10,257 bases of DNA from Dehalococcoidia bacterium (GTDB taxonomy: Bacteria > Chloroflexota > Dehalococcoidia > JACPQF01): assembly GCA_030650265.1 (NCBI GenBank), contig JAUSEJ010000951.1, forward strand, positions 1 through 10,257. Direction: 5' to 3'. Made by a program: the position numbers and the translations under genes. The notes below the pieces were generated by a model. The model did not search any database and was not told where the DNA came from. It saw only the letters and a list, made by a program, of their open reading frames with translations. Below are positions 1 through 8,396 of the stretch, in pieces (within the stretch, counting starts at the first letter, position 1; each line of letters begins with the position of its first letter).

Positions 1-201
1 TATCCGGTACCCCGCTTCGGCCAACTTCTGTTCTATGGCTGAAGCATTGGTTACGCCGGGATCGAAGCTAACGACCACGTTCTTGGTAACGGCGCTGGCC
101 TCTACGCTGCTAACTCCCGCTAGACTGCCGACCGTCCTCCGGACGGTATCGACGCAGTGTCCTCAATTGATCCCCGGAACCTTCAGCGAGACTTTTTCCA
201 T
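1..201 (-). CDS. HMA-domain metal-binding selenoprotein (CopZ/MerP-like), Sec at TGA codon 13, 3' end cut by window
   Basis: Small soluble heavy-metal-associated domain protein, the fold of copper chaperones (CopZ/Atx1) and MerP. Translation from the ATG at 201 gives MEKVSLKVPGIN, then TGA at 165-163, then GHCVDTVRRTVGSLAGVSSV, and continues in frame to the edge at AEAGYRI, where HMA domains normally end. In this family the loop reads GMxCxxC; here the TGA sits exactly at the first Cys (position 13), with Cys16 kept, giving a Sec-x-x-Cys pair. Both sides of the TGA match the family, so the codon interrupts nothing else. A SECIS-like stem-loop follows it. The start is supported by GGAGG at 214-210, 8 nt upstream. 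It lies 57 nt after the DUF401 gene on the same strand, possibly co-transcribed. Selenocysteine insertion is inferred; a nonsense mutation or sequencing error is the alternative. By family, the role would be binding or delivering soft metals (Cu, Hg); the metal and partner are unknown. Confidence 0.85.
124..158 (-). promoter_or_regulatory. Putative bacterial SECIS element of the HMA selenoprotein gene
   Basis: Starting 4 nt after the TGA, the mRNA-sense strand can fold into a lower stem (ACTGC at 158-154 with GCAGT at 128-124), a two-base CG/CG pairing flanked by small bulges (GT, AT) on the 5' side, and a perfect 7-bp upper stem (ACCGTCC at 147-141 with GGACGGT at 137-131) closing a GGA loop at 140-138. 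The first loop base is G, with 22 nt between the TGA and that G. Bacterial SECIS elements lie within the coding region just after the UGA, have a short stable upper stem, and usually carry a G in the first two loop positions about 16-37 nt downstream. This structure meets those rules and would recruit SelB. Recognition by SelB is inferred from shape only. Confidence 0.75.
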
Positions 202-229
202 GACTAATACCTCCGTTGTTCTAAGGCAT

Positions 230-255
230 GGGCGTCCTTCTGTGGAAGCACGCCC
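230..255. repeat. Intergenic hairpin between DUF401 and HMA genes
   Basis: Inverted repeat GGGCGT (230-235) / ACGCCC (250-255), continued after one mismatch by CTTC/GAAG around a TGTG loop. It lies in the 57-nt gap between the two minus-strand genes, upstream of the HMA ribosome-binding site. No U-run follows it in the transcript direction, so it is a weak terminator candidate; it could be a processing or attenuation hairpin. On the minus strand it is preceded by GTAGGGGCG, resembling the edge of the hairpin at 2895-2920, so both may be remnants of one dispersed palindromic repeat. Confidence 0.45.
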
Positions 256-258
256 CTA

Positions 259-1464
259 CTACCTGGGCAGATAGAAGATCGCCGCGTACGCCACCAATAT
301 TACGACGGGCACGAGGAGCTTGCGCTGGACCCGGCCGAAATCCGCCTTAAAGTGCTGAATGGTTAGAATCAGGCAAAGGTGGGTCGGCGAAAGCAAAACG
401 CCGGCAAAACCACTGACGAAGCCAAAGGCGACCAGATTCATGTCCAAGCCGCCCGAGCCAGACAAGCCCAAGAACACGGGAAAGGCGATTCCGACAACGG
501 CCTGGGCATATCCCGTGAGCAATCCCACGAGGAATGGAAGGGCAAACACCACGACGAAGACCGGAATGCCTTGAGAGGCAGCGAAAGCTGGCAGGGCGTC
601 GACAGCGCGAGACTCAACCAACATCTGTTTGAAGATCATCACGCCGAGGACGAGAAAGACCGTGTTGATGGAGAACGACTCCCGCAGCGAAAGTATGCGA
701 TTGAAATCATAGCGGTTGGCGATGAGCAGGCCTACTACAGCCAAAGCCAGTGCCCAAACGAGGTCAACTTTGAATACTAGCACGAGAATGATTACAATTG
801 TGATGGGCCCGATGCCGATCAAGAGATCAAGAAGGGCTTTGCGAATGTTGCGATCGGCGACGGGAAGGCTATGATTTTTGGTGCCCCAGAAGGCGATCGG
901 GATGCCGGCGAGAATGGCCACGATGGTAAAGGGAAACTGCAATACCATGAGGTTGCGAATCGGCACCTCAAGGATTTTAGAGGCCAGTATGATCCCTGGA
1001 TAGAGGGGGAAGACATACTCCCAGATGTGACGATACCAATAGTTTATGAAACTCTTCGTTTCGGGGGACATCGGCATCTCCCGGCTAACTTCGCCGACCA
1101 TGGGAGCGGAGAACATGGCGCCTCCCGGAGAAGGAAGGAATCCGATGAAAGCTGGAAGCAGAGCCATCACCAATCGATGATCCTTTATCAGAATCTTAAG
1201 GGCGTTGACCATTCGTTGGAGAATGAGCGTCTTGCGCATGAGGTTTTCGAGAAACATTATCAGCACGAGAATCACGATTAGACTTAGCGTGTCGTCGTCT
1301 AAGGTCCCTGTCAGGAAAGTCCTTCCTATGCTCAGGGCATTCATGCCAAATAATAGTCCAAGCGTGGCGGCGGCAATCATCATCACCTGGCCGAGATTGG
1401 CCTTCCTGTGGATAAGCACCATCATCAGAACGAAGACGGATAGCAGTTTGGCAACTTCAACCAT
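259..1464 (-). CDS. DUF401 family integral membrane protein (putative transporter)
   Basis: A 401-residue, very hydrophobic protein with about ten predicted membrane segments, matching the DUF401 family of transporter-like proteins of unknown substrate. Family-like landmarks are LPSPGGAMFSAP (residues 110-121), which has the helix-breaking SPGG look of a substrate-site hairpin, and NYWYRHIWEY (141-150). Later segments, such as LLTGYAQAVVGIAFPVFLGL and GFAGVLLSPTHLCLIL, look like the symmetry-related second half, as in the GntP/citrate-transporter type of fold. I chose the ATG at 1464 because AGAGGG lies 9 nt upstream; an in-frame ATG at 1509 would add 15 residues but has no ribosome-binding site. 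It ends with TAG at 261-259. The HMA gene follows on the same strand, a possible but unproven hint of a link to metals. The substrate cannot be read from the sequence. Confidence 0.85.
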   Translation of the reverse strand: MVEVAKLLSVFVLMMVLIHRKANLGQVMMIAAATLGLLFGMNALSIGRTFLTGTLDDDTLSLIVILVLIMFLENLMRKTLILQRMVNALKILIKDHRLVMALLPAFIGFLPSPGGAMFSAPMVGEVSREMPMSPETKSFINYWYRHIWEYVFPLYPGIILASKILEVPIRNLMVLQFPFTIVAILAGIPIAFWGTKNHSLPVADRNIRKALLDLLIGIGPITIVIILVLVFKVDLVWALALAVVGLLIANRYDFNRILSLRESFSINTVFLVLGVMIFKQMLVESRAVDALPAFAASQGIPVFVVVFALPFLVGLLTGYAQAVVGIAFPVFLGLSGSGGLDMNLVAFGFVSGFAGVLLSPTHLCLILTIQHFKADFGRVQRKLLVPVVILVAYAAIFYLPR

Positions 1465-1524
1465 GAAACTATTCCCTCTCCCGGCCTGGACTGAAAAAGT
1501 AGCCATCAAATGGTGACGAAACCC

Positions 1525-1554
1525 ATGTTAACACAAGCGCAGGCCGTTTCGCAA
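1525..1554 (-). promoter_or_regulatory. Candidate promoter for DUF401 (and possibly the HMA gene)
   Basis: On the minus strand, TTGCGA (1554-1549) and TAACAT (1530-1525) are separated by 18 nt. Each matches four of six consensus positions for a housekeeping sigma factor. The predicted transcript would start near 1518 and give a leader of about 55 nt before the ATG at 1464. This is a moderate match only. Confidence 0.35.
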
Positions 1555-1662
1555 CAACATTTCTCAGCTTCTAGCTCGGAGCCTTTCTCTATTCCGCTGT
1601 CTTGCCGTCGAGCCAAGCCACAATATTGAGAACAAATTCACAAAATATCTGGTTGGAAACGC

Positions 1663-1691
1663 TTGCCTTCAACGCAGATCTGTGGTAGATT
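1663..1691 (+). promoter_or_regulatory. Candidate promoter of the sigma factor gene
   Basis: TTGCCT (1663-1668) and TAGATT (1686-1691) with a 17-nt spacer. The -10 box is preceded by TGG, an extended -10 arrangement also seen in the pyrG promoter. The transcript would begin near 1698, leaving a leader of about 120 nt before the chosen ATG. Confidence 0.4.
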
Positions 1692-1819
1692 CGCGTCAAA
1701 GAGAAGCCTGGTGTGAATTCAACGGGCAGGTTGGCCAAGGTGATGATTGCCTTCCACTGCGGATGGAACTCCGTGGGGAGGGCAATTTGTTTTCCAGTGG
1801 CCGTGTGAGGTGGTTCTTG

Positions 1820-2890
1820 ATGTCGGTCGAAACGATGCCAATTCAATCCGGTCGGAGGATCGAGGAAGGGTACTCCTACCAGTGGGAGGACACAATCGCT
1901 ACTGACCTCGAAGAAGAGGCATTTCCGGGTAGAAAAGGCGAGGCAAATGTCGGGGAAACAGATGATGATGACGTGAATGACTGCTCTGTTGATGCCGTGG
2001 CAATCTATTTTCAGGAAATGGGCGTTCACGCCCTCGTCTCCGCCGAGGAGGAGCGAGGTCTGGCCATGGCAGTAGCCGAAGGCCAGCGAGCAAGAGCGAC
2101 CATTGCCGAAGGAGCGTGGAACCCGGAAGATATCGCCAGGCTCCAGAGGCTCGCCAGGCAAGGCCATACCGCCCGGTCCCGCCTGATCGAAGTCAATTTG
2201 CGGCTAGTAGTAAGCATGGCCAAGCGGTATCGAGGGAGGGGAGTCGGGTTTCTCGATCTGATTCAAGAGGGCAATATGGGCCTTATGCGCGCCATCGACA
2301 AATTCGAGTGGGAGAAGGGATTTCGACTAAGCACTTACGCCACATGGTGGGTTCGCCAATCGTTGAGCAGAGCTGTTGCCGATCAAGGGCGGGCCATCAG
2401 GCTTCCGGTCCACATGGTCGAGAAGATATCGCAGTTGTCCCACACCGAAAGACATCTCACTCAATCGCTTGGCAGAGCGCCAGATGGTTGGGAGTTGGCG
2501 GCGGCGGCGGGTATTCCCGAGGGCAAGGTGGCAAATATTCGGCGTGTCCGCCGTGATACGCTATCGCTCGATATGCCGCTCCCCTCCGGTGATGAGACCG
2601 GAAGCACTCTGTCGGAACTGGTCAAGAGTGACAGACCGTCTCCTCAAGACGAAGTCATCGCACAACAGTTGCGCCTTCAGGTTGTGGAAGCGATGAGCAT
2701 CCTTTCCAGTCGGGAGAAACAGGTGCTGTTCTTGCGGTACGGCTTCGTTGGTGATCGAGAGCAGACCCTGGAAGAAGTAAGCACCCGGTTGGGAGTATCG
2801 AGAGAGCGTGTTAGACAAATCGAGAAGAAGGCTTTGCGCCACTTGCGTTTTAGTTGCGAGGGACACTACCTTCTCAAATCGTTCTACTAA
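1820..2890 (+). CDS. RNA polymerase sigma factor, sigma-70 (RpoD/SigA) family
   Basis: A 356-residue primary or group-2 sigma factor that directs RNA polymerase to promoters. After an acidic N-terminal stretch of about 55 residues without a full region 1.1 come region 1.2 ([11 protein letters not shown], about 58-90), region 2 ([33 protein letters not shown], then the -10-binding [19 protein letters not shown] near 171-189), region 3 ([12 protein letters not shown] onward, about 195-265) and region 4 ([15 protein letters not shown], with the -35-binding helix-turn-helix [20 protein letters not shown] at 316-335). The long insertion found between regions 1.2 and 2 in proteobacterial RpoD is short here. 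The ATG at 1820 has GAGGTG 7 nt upstream; the frame is open further upstream (GTG at 1682) but the extra residues do not look like sigma sequence. Whether this is the essential sigma factor or an alternative group-2 member cannot be decided from one copy. Confidence 0.93.
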   Translation: MSVETMPIQSGRRIEEGYSYQWEDTIATDLEEEAFPGRKGEANVGETDDDDVNDCSVDAVAIYFQEMGVHALVSAEEERGLAMAVAEGQRARATIAEGAWNPEDIARLQRLARQGHTARSRLIEVNLRLVVSMAKRYRGRGVGFLDLIQEGNMGLMRAIDKFEWEKGFRLSTYATWWVRQSLSRAVADQGRAIRLPVHMVEKISQLSHTERHLTQSLGRAPDGWELAAAAGIPEGKVANIRRVRRDTLSLDMPLPSGDETGSTLSELVKSDRPSPQDEVIAQQLRLQVVEAMSILSSREKQVLFLRYGFVGDREQTLEEVSTRLGVSRERVRQIEKKALRHLRFSCEGHYLLKSFY

Positions 2891-2894
2891 GTGC

Positions 2895-2920
2895 TAGGGG
2901 GCGGCGGCGTCGTGCCCCTA
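2895..2920. repeat. GC-rich hairpin after the sigma factor gene
   Basis: TAGGGG (2895-2900) pairs with CCCCTA (2915-2920) around a GC-rich 14-nt loop, 4 nt after the sigma factor stop codon. It might slow or end transcription, but no T-run follows. On the minus strand it reads GTAGGGGCACGACGCC, resembling the TAGGGGC-edged dispersed palindromes seen in many genomes; here the inner arms no longer pair, as in a decayed copy. Confidence 0.4.
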
Positions 2921-2936
2921 CGGATTCTCTTGCGGT

Positions 2937-4697
<1,761 letters not shown>

Positions 4698-4721
4698 GAA
4701 GAGAATTGGAAGGAGTTTGAT

Positions 4722-5375
4722 ATGCAGCTTTTCTTGGATACCGCAAACATCGACGAAATACGGAATGCGGTTAAGCTGGGTGTAATAAGTGGAGTCACCA
4801 CCAATCCCTCGCTAATGGCGAAAGAAAAGGATGTTGATTTCCGTCTGGCGATTCAGGAGATCTGCGAGTTGGTTCAGGGGCCTGTGAGCGCGGAGGTAGT
4901 TACTCTCGAGGCGGAAACCATGATCGAAGAAGCGCGGGTCCTTGCGTCGTGGTCGCCACATGTGGTGGTCAAAGTGCCCATCACGCCCGCTGGCCTGCAG
5001 GCGACGGCCACTCTATCCAGGCAGGGGATCAAGACAAACCTTACCCTTTGTTTCTCTACTAACCAGGCGCTGCTCGCGGCCCGCGCCGGGGCTACCTATG
5101 TCAGTCCCTTCGTCGGCCGTTTGGACGATATTGGACACGATGGTATAGCTTTGGTGGGTGAAATTGTCGAGATTTTCGACCTTTACGACCTTCCGACTCA
5201 GGTCATCGCGGCCAGTATTCGCCATCCGCTGCATTGCGTGGCCGCCGCCAAAGTGGGCGCTCATATAGCTACTGTGCCTTACGGCATTCTCCTGCAAATG
5301 GCGCGACATCCTCTCACCGACGTCGGCATAACCCGATTCCTGGAGGATTGGAAGAAGGTAAAGACAGGTAAATAG
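4722..5375 (+). CDS. tal: Transaldolase, short class-3 (TalC/MipB-type) family
   Basis: A 217-residue TIM-barrel enzyme that transfers a dihydroxyacetone unit between sugar phosphates in the non-oxidative pentose phosphate pathway. Lys84 in VVVKVPIT is the Schiff-base lysine. Other family landmarks are LDTAN (5-9, Asp6), GVTTNPSLM (24-32), [22 protein letters not shown] across 108-129 and GRLDD (132-136). Residue 58 in PVSAEV is Glu; fructose-6-phosphate aldolases of the same subfamily have Gln there while true transaldolases have Glu, so transaldolase activity is more likely. AAGGAG at 4710-4715 lies 6 nt before the ATG, an excellent start. It is 24 nt after pyrG and is followed by the rho promoter. 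A short perfect hairpin (TAGCT-GAA-AGCTA, 5373-5385) overlaps the stop codon but has no T-run. Confidence 0.94.
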   Translation: MQLFLDTANIDEIRNAVKLGVISGVTTNPSLMAKEKDVDFRLAIQEICELVQGPVSAEVVTLEAETMIEEARVLASWSPHVVVKVPITPAGLQATATLSRQGIKTNLTLCFSTNQALLAARAGATYVSPFVGRLDDIGHDGIALVGEIVEIFDLYDLPTQVIAASIRHPLHCVAAAKVGAHIATVPYGILLQMARHPLTDVGITRFLEDWKKVKTGK

Positions 5376-5387
5376 CTGAAAGCTATC

Positions 5388-5416
5388 TTGACCTATTTGC
5401 AGATTGATGATATAAT
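5388..5416 (+). promoter_or_regulatory. Strong sigma-70 type promoter of rho
   Basis: TTGACC (5388-5393), a 17-nt spacer and a perfect TATAAT (5411-5416), the latter preceded by TGA (extended -10). This is the best promoter in the window. The transcript would start near 5423 and carry a leader of about 80 nt before the rho start codon. It shows that rho can be expressed independently of pyrG-tal. Confidence 0.8.
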
Positions 5417-5505
5417 GCCCGCTAAGACTTCTGTTTCAACTTTTCCTCTGGCGAAGGCACAGAGCCTTATCCGCAATCATTACCAATTAGCCCACGGAGC
5501 AATTT

Positions 5506-6768
5506 GTGAATCTCGCAGAATTAGAAGCCAAAACCCGCGACGACTTGATGGACATAGCCAAGGAGCTTGGCATATCCGGCTACAGTACACTCAAGAAGCA
5601 AGACCTCGTTTTCCGACTACTTCAGGCTCAGACCGAGCAGCAAGGCAACATCTTTAGCGGTGGTGTGCTAGAGATCGTGGACGATGGCTTCGGCTTTCTC
5701 CGTCAGGAATCCCTCCTGCCCGGTGTGAACGACGTCTACGTTTCGCAGTCCCAGATCCGCCGGTTTGCCCTGCGAACCGGCGATATGGTGACCGGGCAAG
5801 TTAGGCCACCGAAAGAGAATGAGAAATACTATGGTCTTCTTCGAGTCGAGGCAGTAAACACCCAGGATCCGGAGATCGCCAAGAAGCGTCCCTACTTTGA
5901 CACCCTGACCCCGATTTTCCCGCTGGAGAGGATCGCCCTGGAAACGGTTCAGACCAACTTGTCTACTCGCTTGATTGACCTTATCGCCCCAATCGGGCGC
6001 GGCCAGCGCGGCCTGATCGTGTCGCCGCCGAAGGCTGGCAAGACCATGCTTCTCAAGGCTATCGCCAATGGCGTTACATCTAATCACGATGATATGCATT
6101 TGATGATCTGCTTGATCGGTGAGCGACCGGAGGAGGTCACCGATATGAAACGATCAGTCAAGGCGGAGGTGATTAGCTCAACCTTTGACGAGCCGGTCGA
6201 GGACCACACGCGAGTGGCTGAGATGGCTCTGGAGAGAGCCAAGCGATTGGTGGAACTCGGCAAGGACGTAGTTATCCTTCTCGACAGCATCACCCGGCTG
6301 GCGCGGGCCTACAACCTGGCCATGCCACCAAGCGGGAGAACTCTGTCTGGCGGCATCGACCCGGTCGCCCTTTATCCGCCAAAGCGGTTCTTTGGCGCAG
6401 CCCGCAATATCGAAGAGGGGGGAAGCCTCACGGTCATTGCCACCTGTCTCGTCGACACGGGCAGTCGCATGGATGATGTAATCTATGAAGAGTTCAAGGG
6501 AACAGGCAACATGGAACTTCACCTCGACCGCAAGCTGGCCGAACGGCGCATCTTCCCATCTCTCGATATCCAGCGCAGCGGTACCCGTCGCGAAGAGCTG
6601 CTTCTCGACGAGACCACTTTGCGTCAGGTCTGGTTGCTCAGGCGCATGGCTTCGATGATCAACTCCAACTCCCAAAGTCCTACGGAGGCAACAGAGAGAG
6701 TGATCGAACGCCTGGCGAAGACAACGACAAACAAAGAATTTCTTGCAACTCTCAACAGAGAGGTGTAA
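5506..6768 (+). CDS. rho: Transcription termination factor Rho
   Basis: Hexameric RNA-dependent ATPase that ends transcription at Rho-dependent sites. The 420 residues match the usual length of about 419, without the large N-terminal insertion found in some phyla. The order is: Rho-N helical domain ([20 protein letters not shown], about 14-33), cold-shock-like primary RNA-binding domain (about 50-118, with DDGFGFLR and [13 protein letters not shown]), then the RecA-like motor with Walker A SPPKAGKT (173-180, Lys179), Walker [18 protein letters not shown], the Q-loop in [21 protein letters not shown] and the R-loop/Arg-finger part [20 protein letters not shown]. All key elements are present. 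The start is GTG, with GGAG at 5496-5499, 6 nt upstream. It has its own strong promoter. The next gene, on the same strand, begins about 160 nt later. Confidence 0.97.
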   Translation: MNLAELEAKTRDDLMDIAKELGISGYSTLKKQDLVFRLLQAQTEQQGNIFSGGVLEIVDDGFGFLRQESLLPGVNDVYVSQSQIRRFALRTGDMVTGQVRPPKENEKYYGLLRVEAVNTQDPEIAKKRPYFDTLTPIFPLERIALETVQTNLSTRLIDLIAPIGRGQRGLIVSPPKAGKTMLLKAIANGVTSNHDDMHLMICLIGERPEEVTDMKRSVKAEVISSTFDEPVEDHTRVAEMALERAKRLVELGKDVVILLDSITRLARAYNLAMPPSGRTLSGGIDPVALYPPKRFFGAARNIEEGGSLTVIATCLVDTGSRMDDVIYEEFKGTGNMELHLDRKLAERRIFPSLDIQRSGTRREELLLDETTLRQVWLLRRMASMINSNSQSPTEATERVIERLAKTTTNKEFLATLNREV

Positions 6769-6930
6769 AATGCCCCCCGACAGCGGGCCAATACCAGTCT
6801 TGACCCTGATTTTGCCCACTGCGGCTTGGCCTCAGGAACGAAGCATGGCTCATCTCGTAGGAGCGGTCGGTTGGCGAGGGCTCAGGGGATTGCGCCAGAG
6901 CAGGGGTTCGTGTTCCGAGAAAGGAGGCAA

Positions 6931-8205
6931 ATGCTCCGTCAATCGATAGGCCCTCGAAGAGAGGTGTCGGGCAAACCAGTTCTGTTGTCAGGTTCTCTGC
7001 AAAACTATATCTCCGGTGGCCGGAGAATACTCGATAAGCCAGGGCTAACCTACTCCTACCTTGTCGGCAAGGTGAAGGAGGCCAGTCCTGCGCATATACC
7101 ATCGACTCGACTGACTTTGCATGCCTTTGTCGACGGCTTTGTGCATCTTGTCGGCCCTCGCTTCTTCTCGCATCTGTTTATTATCGTTATGGCGGCAGTG
7201 ATCGCCACCGTTAGCGGTATCACCACATCGAAAATGTCCCGGGCCGCTTCTCTCAATCCCTGGCAATTCGACCCTTTCACCGTTCGTTCCCTCACCGATT
7301 CGAAGGATTATATTGGCAAGCCTTCCTTACCTTTCACCACCAAGCCAAAACGCCCGCGGGAAGGGCTTACCACTTATGAGGTGAAGCCAGGCGATACGGT
7401 CTCAACCCTCGCTGAGAGATTTGAAATATCCGCAGATTCTATTGTCTCCGCCAATAAGCTTGAAGACGCCGATTCGTTGACGGCGGGCGATAAGCTAGTC
7501 ATTCTTCCCATCTCCGGCATTCTTCATGTCGTCGTAGAGGGCGATTCGTTGGAATCTGTGGCTGCCAAATACGAGGTTGAGGCTTTAACCATCGTCCAAA
7601 GCGACTACAACAACCTCGCGGAGCCGTACATTATCTTCGTAGATCAGAAGATTATCGTGCCGGGTGGGACAATGCCGGAAGTCAAGAAGATAGTTCCGGT
7701 AGCCAAAACTGCTGATCGTCCGGTGGAAACGGCGTCAGCAAGCGTTCAGCCGGCACCGCCACCGGTTAGCAGCCCGAGACCGGTTAGCAGCCCGCCACTG
7801 GTTAGCAGCCCGCCACCGGCAGCGCCTAGCGCTGCGGTACGGAGCAGCAGCCGATTTACCTGGCCGACGACCGGGCAGATCACTCAAGGCTACTCCAGCT
7901 ACCATCCGGCCATCGACCTCGGGCCGCCGTATGGCTCGCCAATCTATGCCTCAGAAGCCGGTGTGGTGGTTAGCGTCGAGCATTTGTCCTACGGCTACGG
8001 CTGGAATCTTATGATCGATCATGGGGATGGTTTCCAGTCACGTTACGCCCACGTGTCGAAATTTATTGTCGGTCAGGGCCAGGCCGTGGCCCGAGGCCAG
8101 CTTATCGCTCTCATTGGCAACACCGGACTCGCCACCGGGCCGCACCTGCACTTCGAGATTTACCAAAACGGCGTTCGCGTCAACCCGCTCAGGTATTTGC
8201 CGTAA
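6931..8205 (+). CDS. Membrane-anchored LysM/M23 family metallopeptidase (cell-wall endopeptidase)
   Basis: A 424-residue envelope protein, probably a peptidoglycan or cell-envelope hydrolase or a related morphogenesis factor. It has a basic cytoplasmic N-terminus of about 78 residues, one membrane segment (FFSHLFIIVMAAVIATVSGI, 78-97), LysM 1 (TYEVKPGDTVSTLAERF onward, 148-193), LysM 2 (LHVVVEGDSLESVAAKY onward, 198-244), a Pro/Ser/Ala linker with PVSSP repeats (about 246-306), and an M23 domain (about 312-420). The zinc and catalytic residues are all present: His325 and Asp329 in HPAID, His374 in RYAH, and His405/His407 in GPHLHFE, so it should be active, unlike degenerate LytM regulators. 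I chose the ATG at 6931 because AAAGGAGG lies directly upstream (spacing only 3 nt); the frame is open to a TTG at 6826. The roughly 78-residue N-terminal extension has no recognised domain. It converges on tupC. Confidence 0.92.
   Translation: MLRQSIGPRREVSGKPVLLSGSLQNYISGGRRILDKPGLTYSYLVGKVKEASPAHIPSTRLTLHAFVDGFVHLVGPRFFSHLFIIVMAAVIATVSGITTSKMSRAASLNPWQFDPFTVRSLTDSKDYIGKPSLPFTTKPKRPREGLTTYEVKPGDTVSTLAERFEISADSIVSANKLEDADSLTAGDKLVILPISGILHVVVEGDSLESVAAKYEVEALTIVQSDYNNLAEPYIIFVDQKIIVPGGTMPEVKKIVPVAKTADRPVETASASVQPAPPPVSSPRPVSSPPLVSSPPPAAPSAAVRSSSRFTWPTTGQITQGYSSYHPAIDLGPPYGSPIYASEAGVVVSVEHLSYGYGWNLMIDHGDGFQSRYAHVSKFIVGQGQAVARGQLIALIGNTGLATGPHLHFEIYQNGVRVNPLRYLP
7762..7815 (+). repeat. Three tandem 18-nt repeats encoding a PVSSP linker
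   Basis: Three copies of an 18-nt unit with core GGTTAGCAGCCCG begin at 7762, 7780 and 7798. They encode the hexapeptides PVSSPR, PVSSPP and LVSSPP in the extracytoplasmic linker between the LysM and M23 domains. The near-identical codons suggest recent slippage or unequal recombination, so copy number may vary between strains. Confidence 0.85.
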
Positions 8206-8221
8206 GGGCAAGAGGGTAAAA

Positions 8222-8270
8222 GGCGAAAGGGGGAAAAGGGGTTATGACCTGCCCATTTCCCCCTTTCGCC
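8222..8270. terminator. Perfect 15-bp inverted repeat, likely bidirectional terminator between convergent genes
   Basis: GGCGAAAGGGGGAAA (8222-8236) is exactly complementary to 8256-8270 across a 19-nt loop, between the M23 peptidase stop and the tupC stop. On the minus strand the hairpin is followed by TTTTACCC, so it works best as an intrinsic terminator for tupBC. On the plus strand it is followed by GC-rich sequence, so termination there may depend on Rho or the stem alone. Confidence 0.75.
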
Positions 8271-8396
8271 CCGGCGCCTTCTGGCCTGGCGCGTTCGACT
8301 TGACAACCGGAAGCTTGGACTGAGGACGAACTTCTGTCACGCCCATAGCCATCATGAACTTGTCTACCTTTTCGCGTTTGTACTTCAGGGCTTTGG

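Larger units (their letters stand above)
1465..1819. other. Divergent intergenic region between DUF401 and sigma factor genes
   Basis: This 355-nt stretch separates the minus-strand DUF401 gene from the plus-strand sigma factor gene. It holds one candidate promoter for each direction, the DUF401 ribosome-binding site at its left end, and GAGGTG just before the sigma factor ATG at its right end. The plus frame is open upstream to 1682 and the minus frame is open from 2167 to 1589, but neither resembles a known protein and neither has a convincing start. I see no RNA gene or riboswitch here. The sigma factor leader would be about 120 nt, long enough for some leader control, but no structure stands out. 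Confidence 0.6.

Noticed and set aside
1682..1819. Longer N-terminus for the sigma factor from the GTG at 1682
   Set aside because: The added residues are not sigma-like, the candidate promoter overlaps this start, and the ATG at 1820 has a well-placed GAGGTG.
1589..2167. A 192-codon minus-strand open frame across the sigma factor 5' end
   Set aside because: It is mostly a shadow of the sigma factor gene, and its unique part has no recognisable domain or start signal.
6769..6930. Possible small gene or promoter between rho and the M23 gene
   Set aside because: No credible -35/-10 pair or independent reading frame is visible; only the Shine-Dalgarno before 6931 stands out.
7762..7815. Tandem repeats as a CRISPR-like array
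   Set aside because: The units are contiguous with no spacers and lie in frame in a proline-rich linker of a clear coding gene.
8242..8355. A 37-codon minus-strand reading frame just downstream of tupC (MMAMGVTEVRP...)
   Set aside because: The ribosome-binding site is weak, the tail is encoded by the arm of the inverted repeat, and the sequence matches no family I know. It could be checked by conservation but is not supported now.
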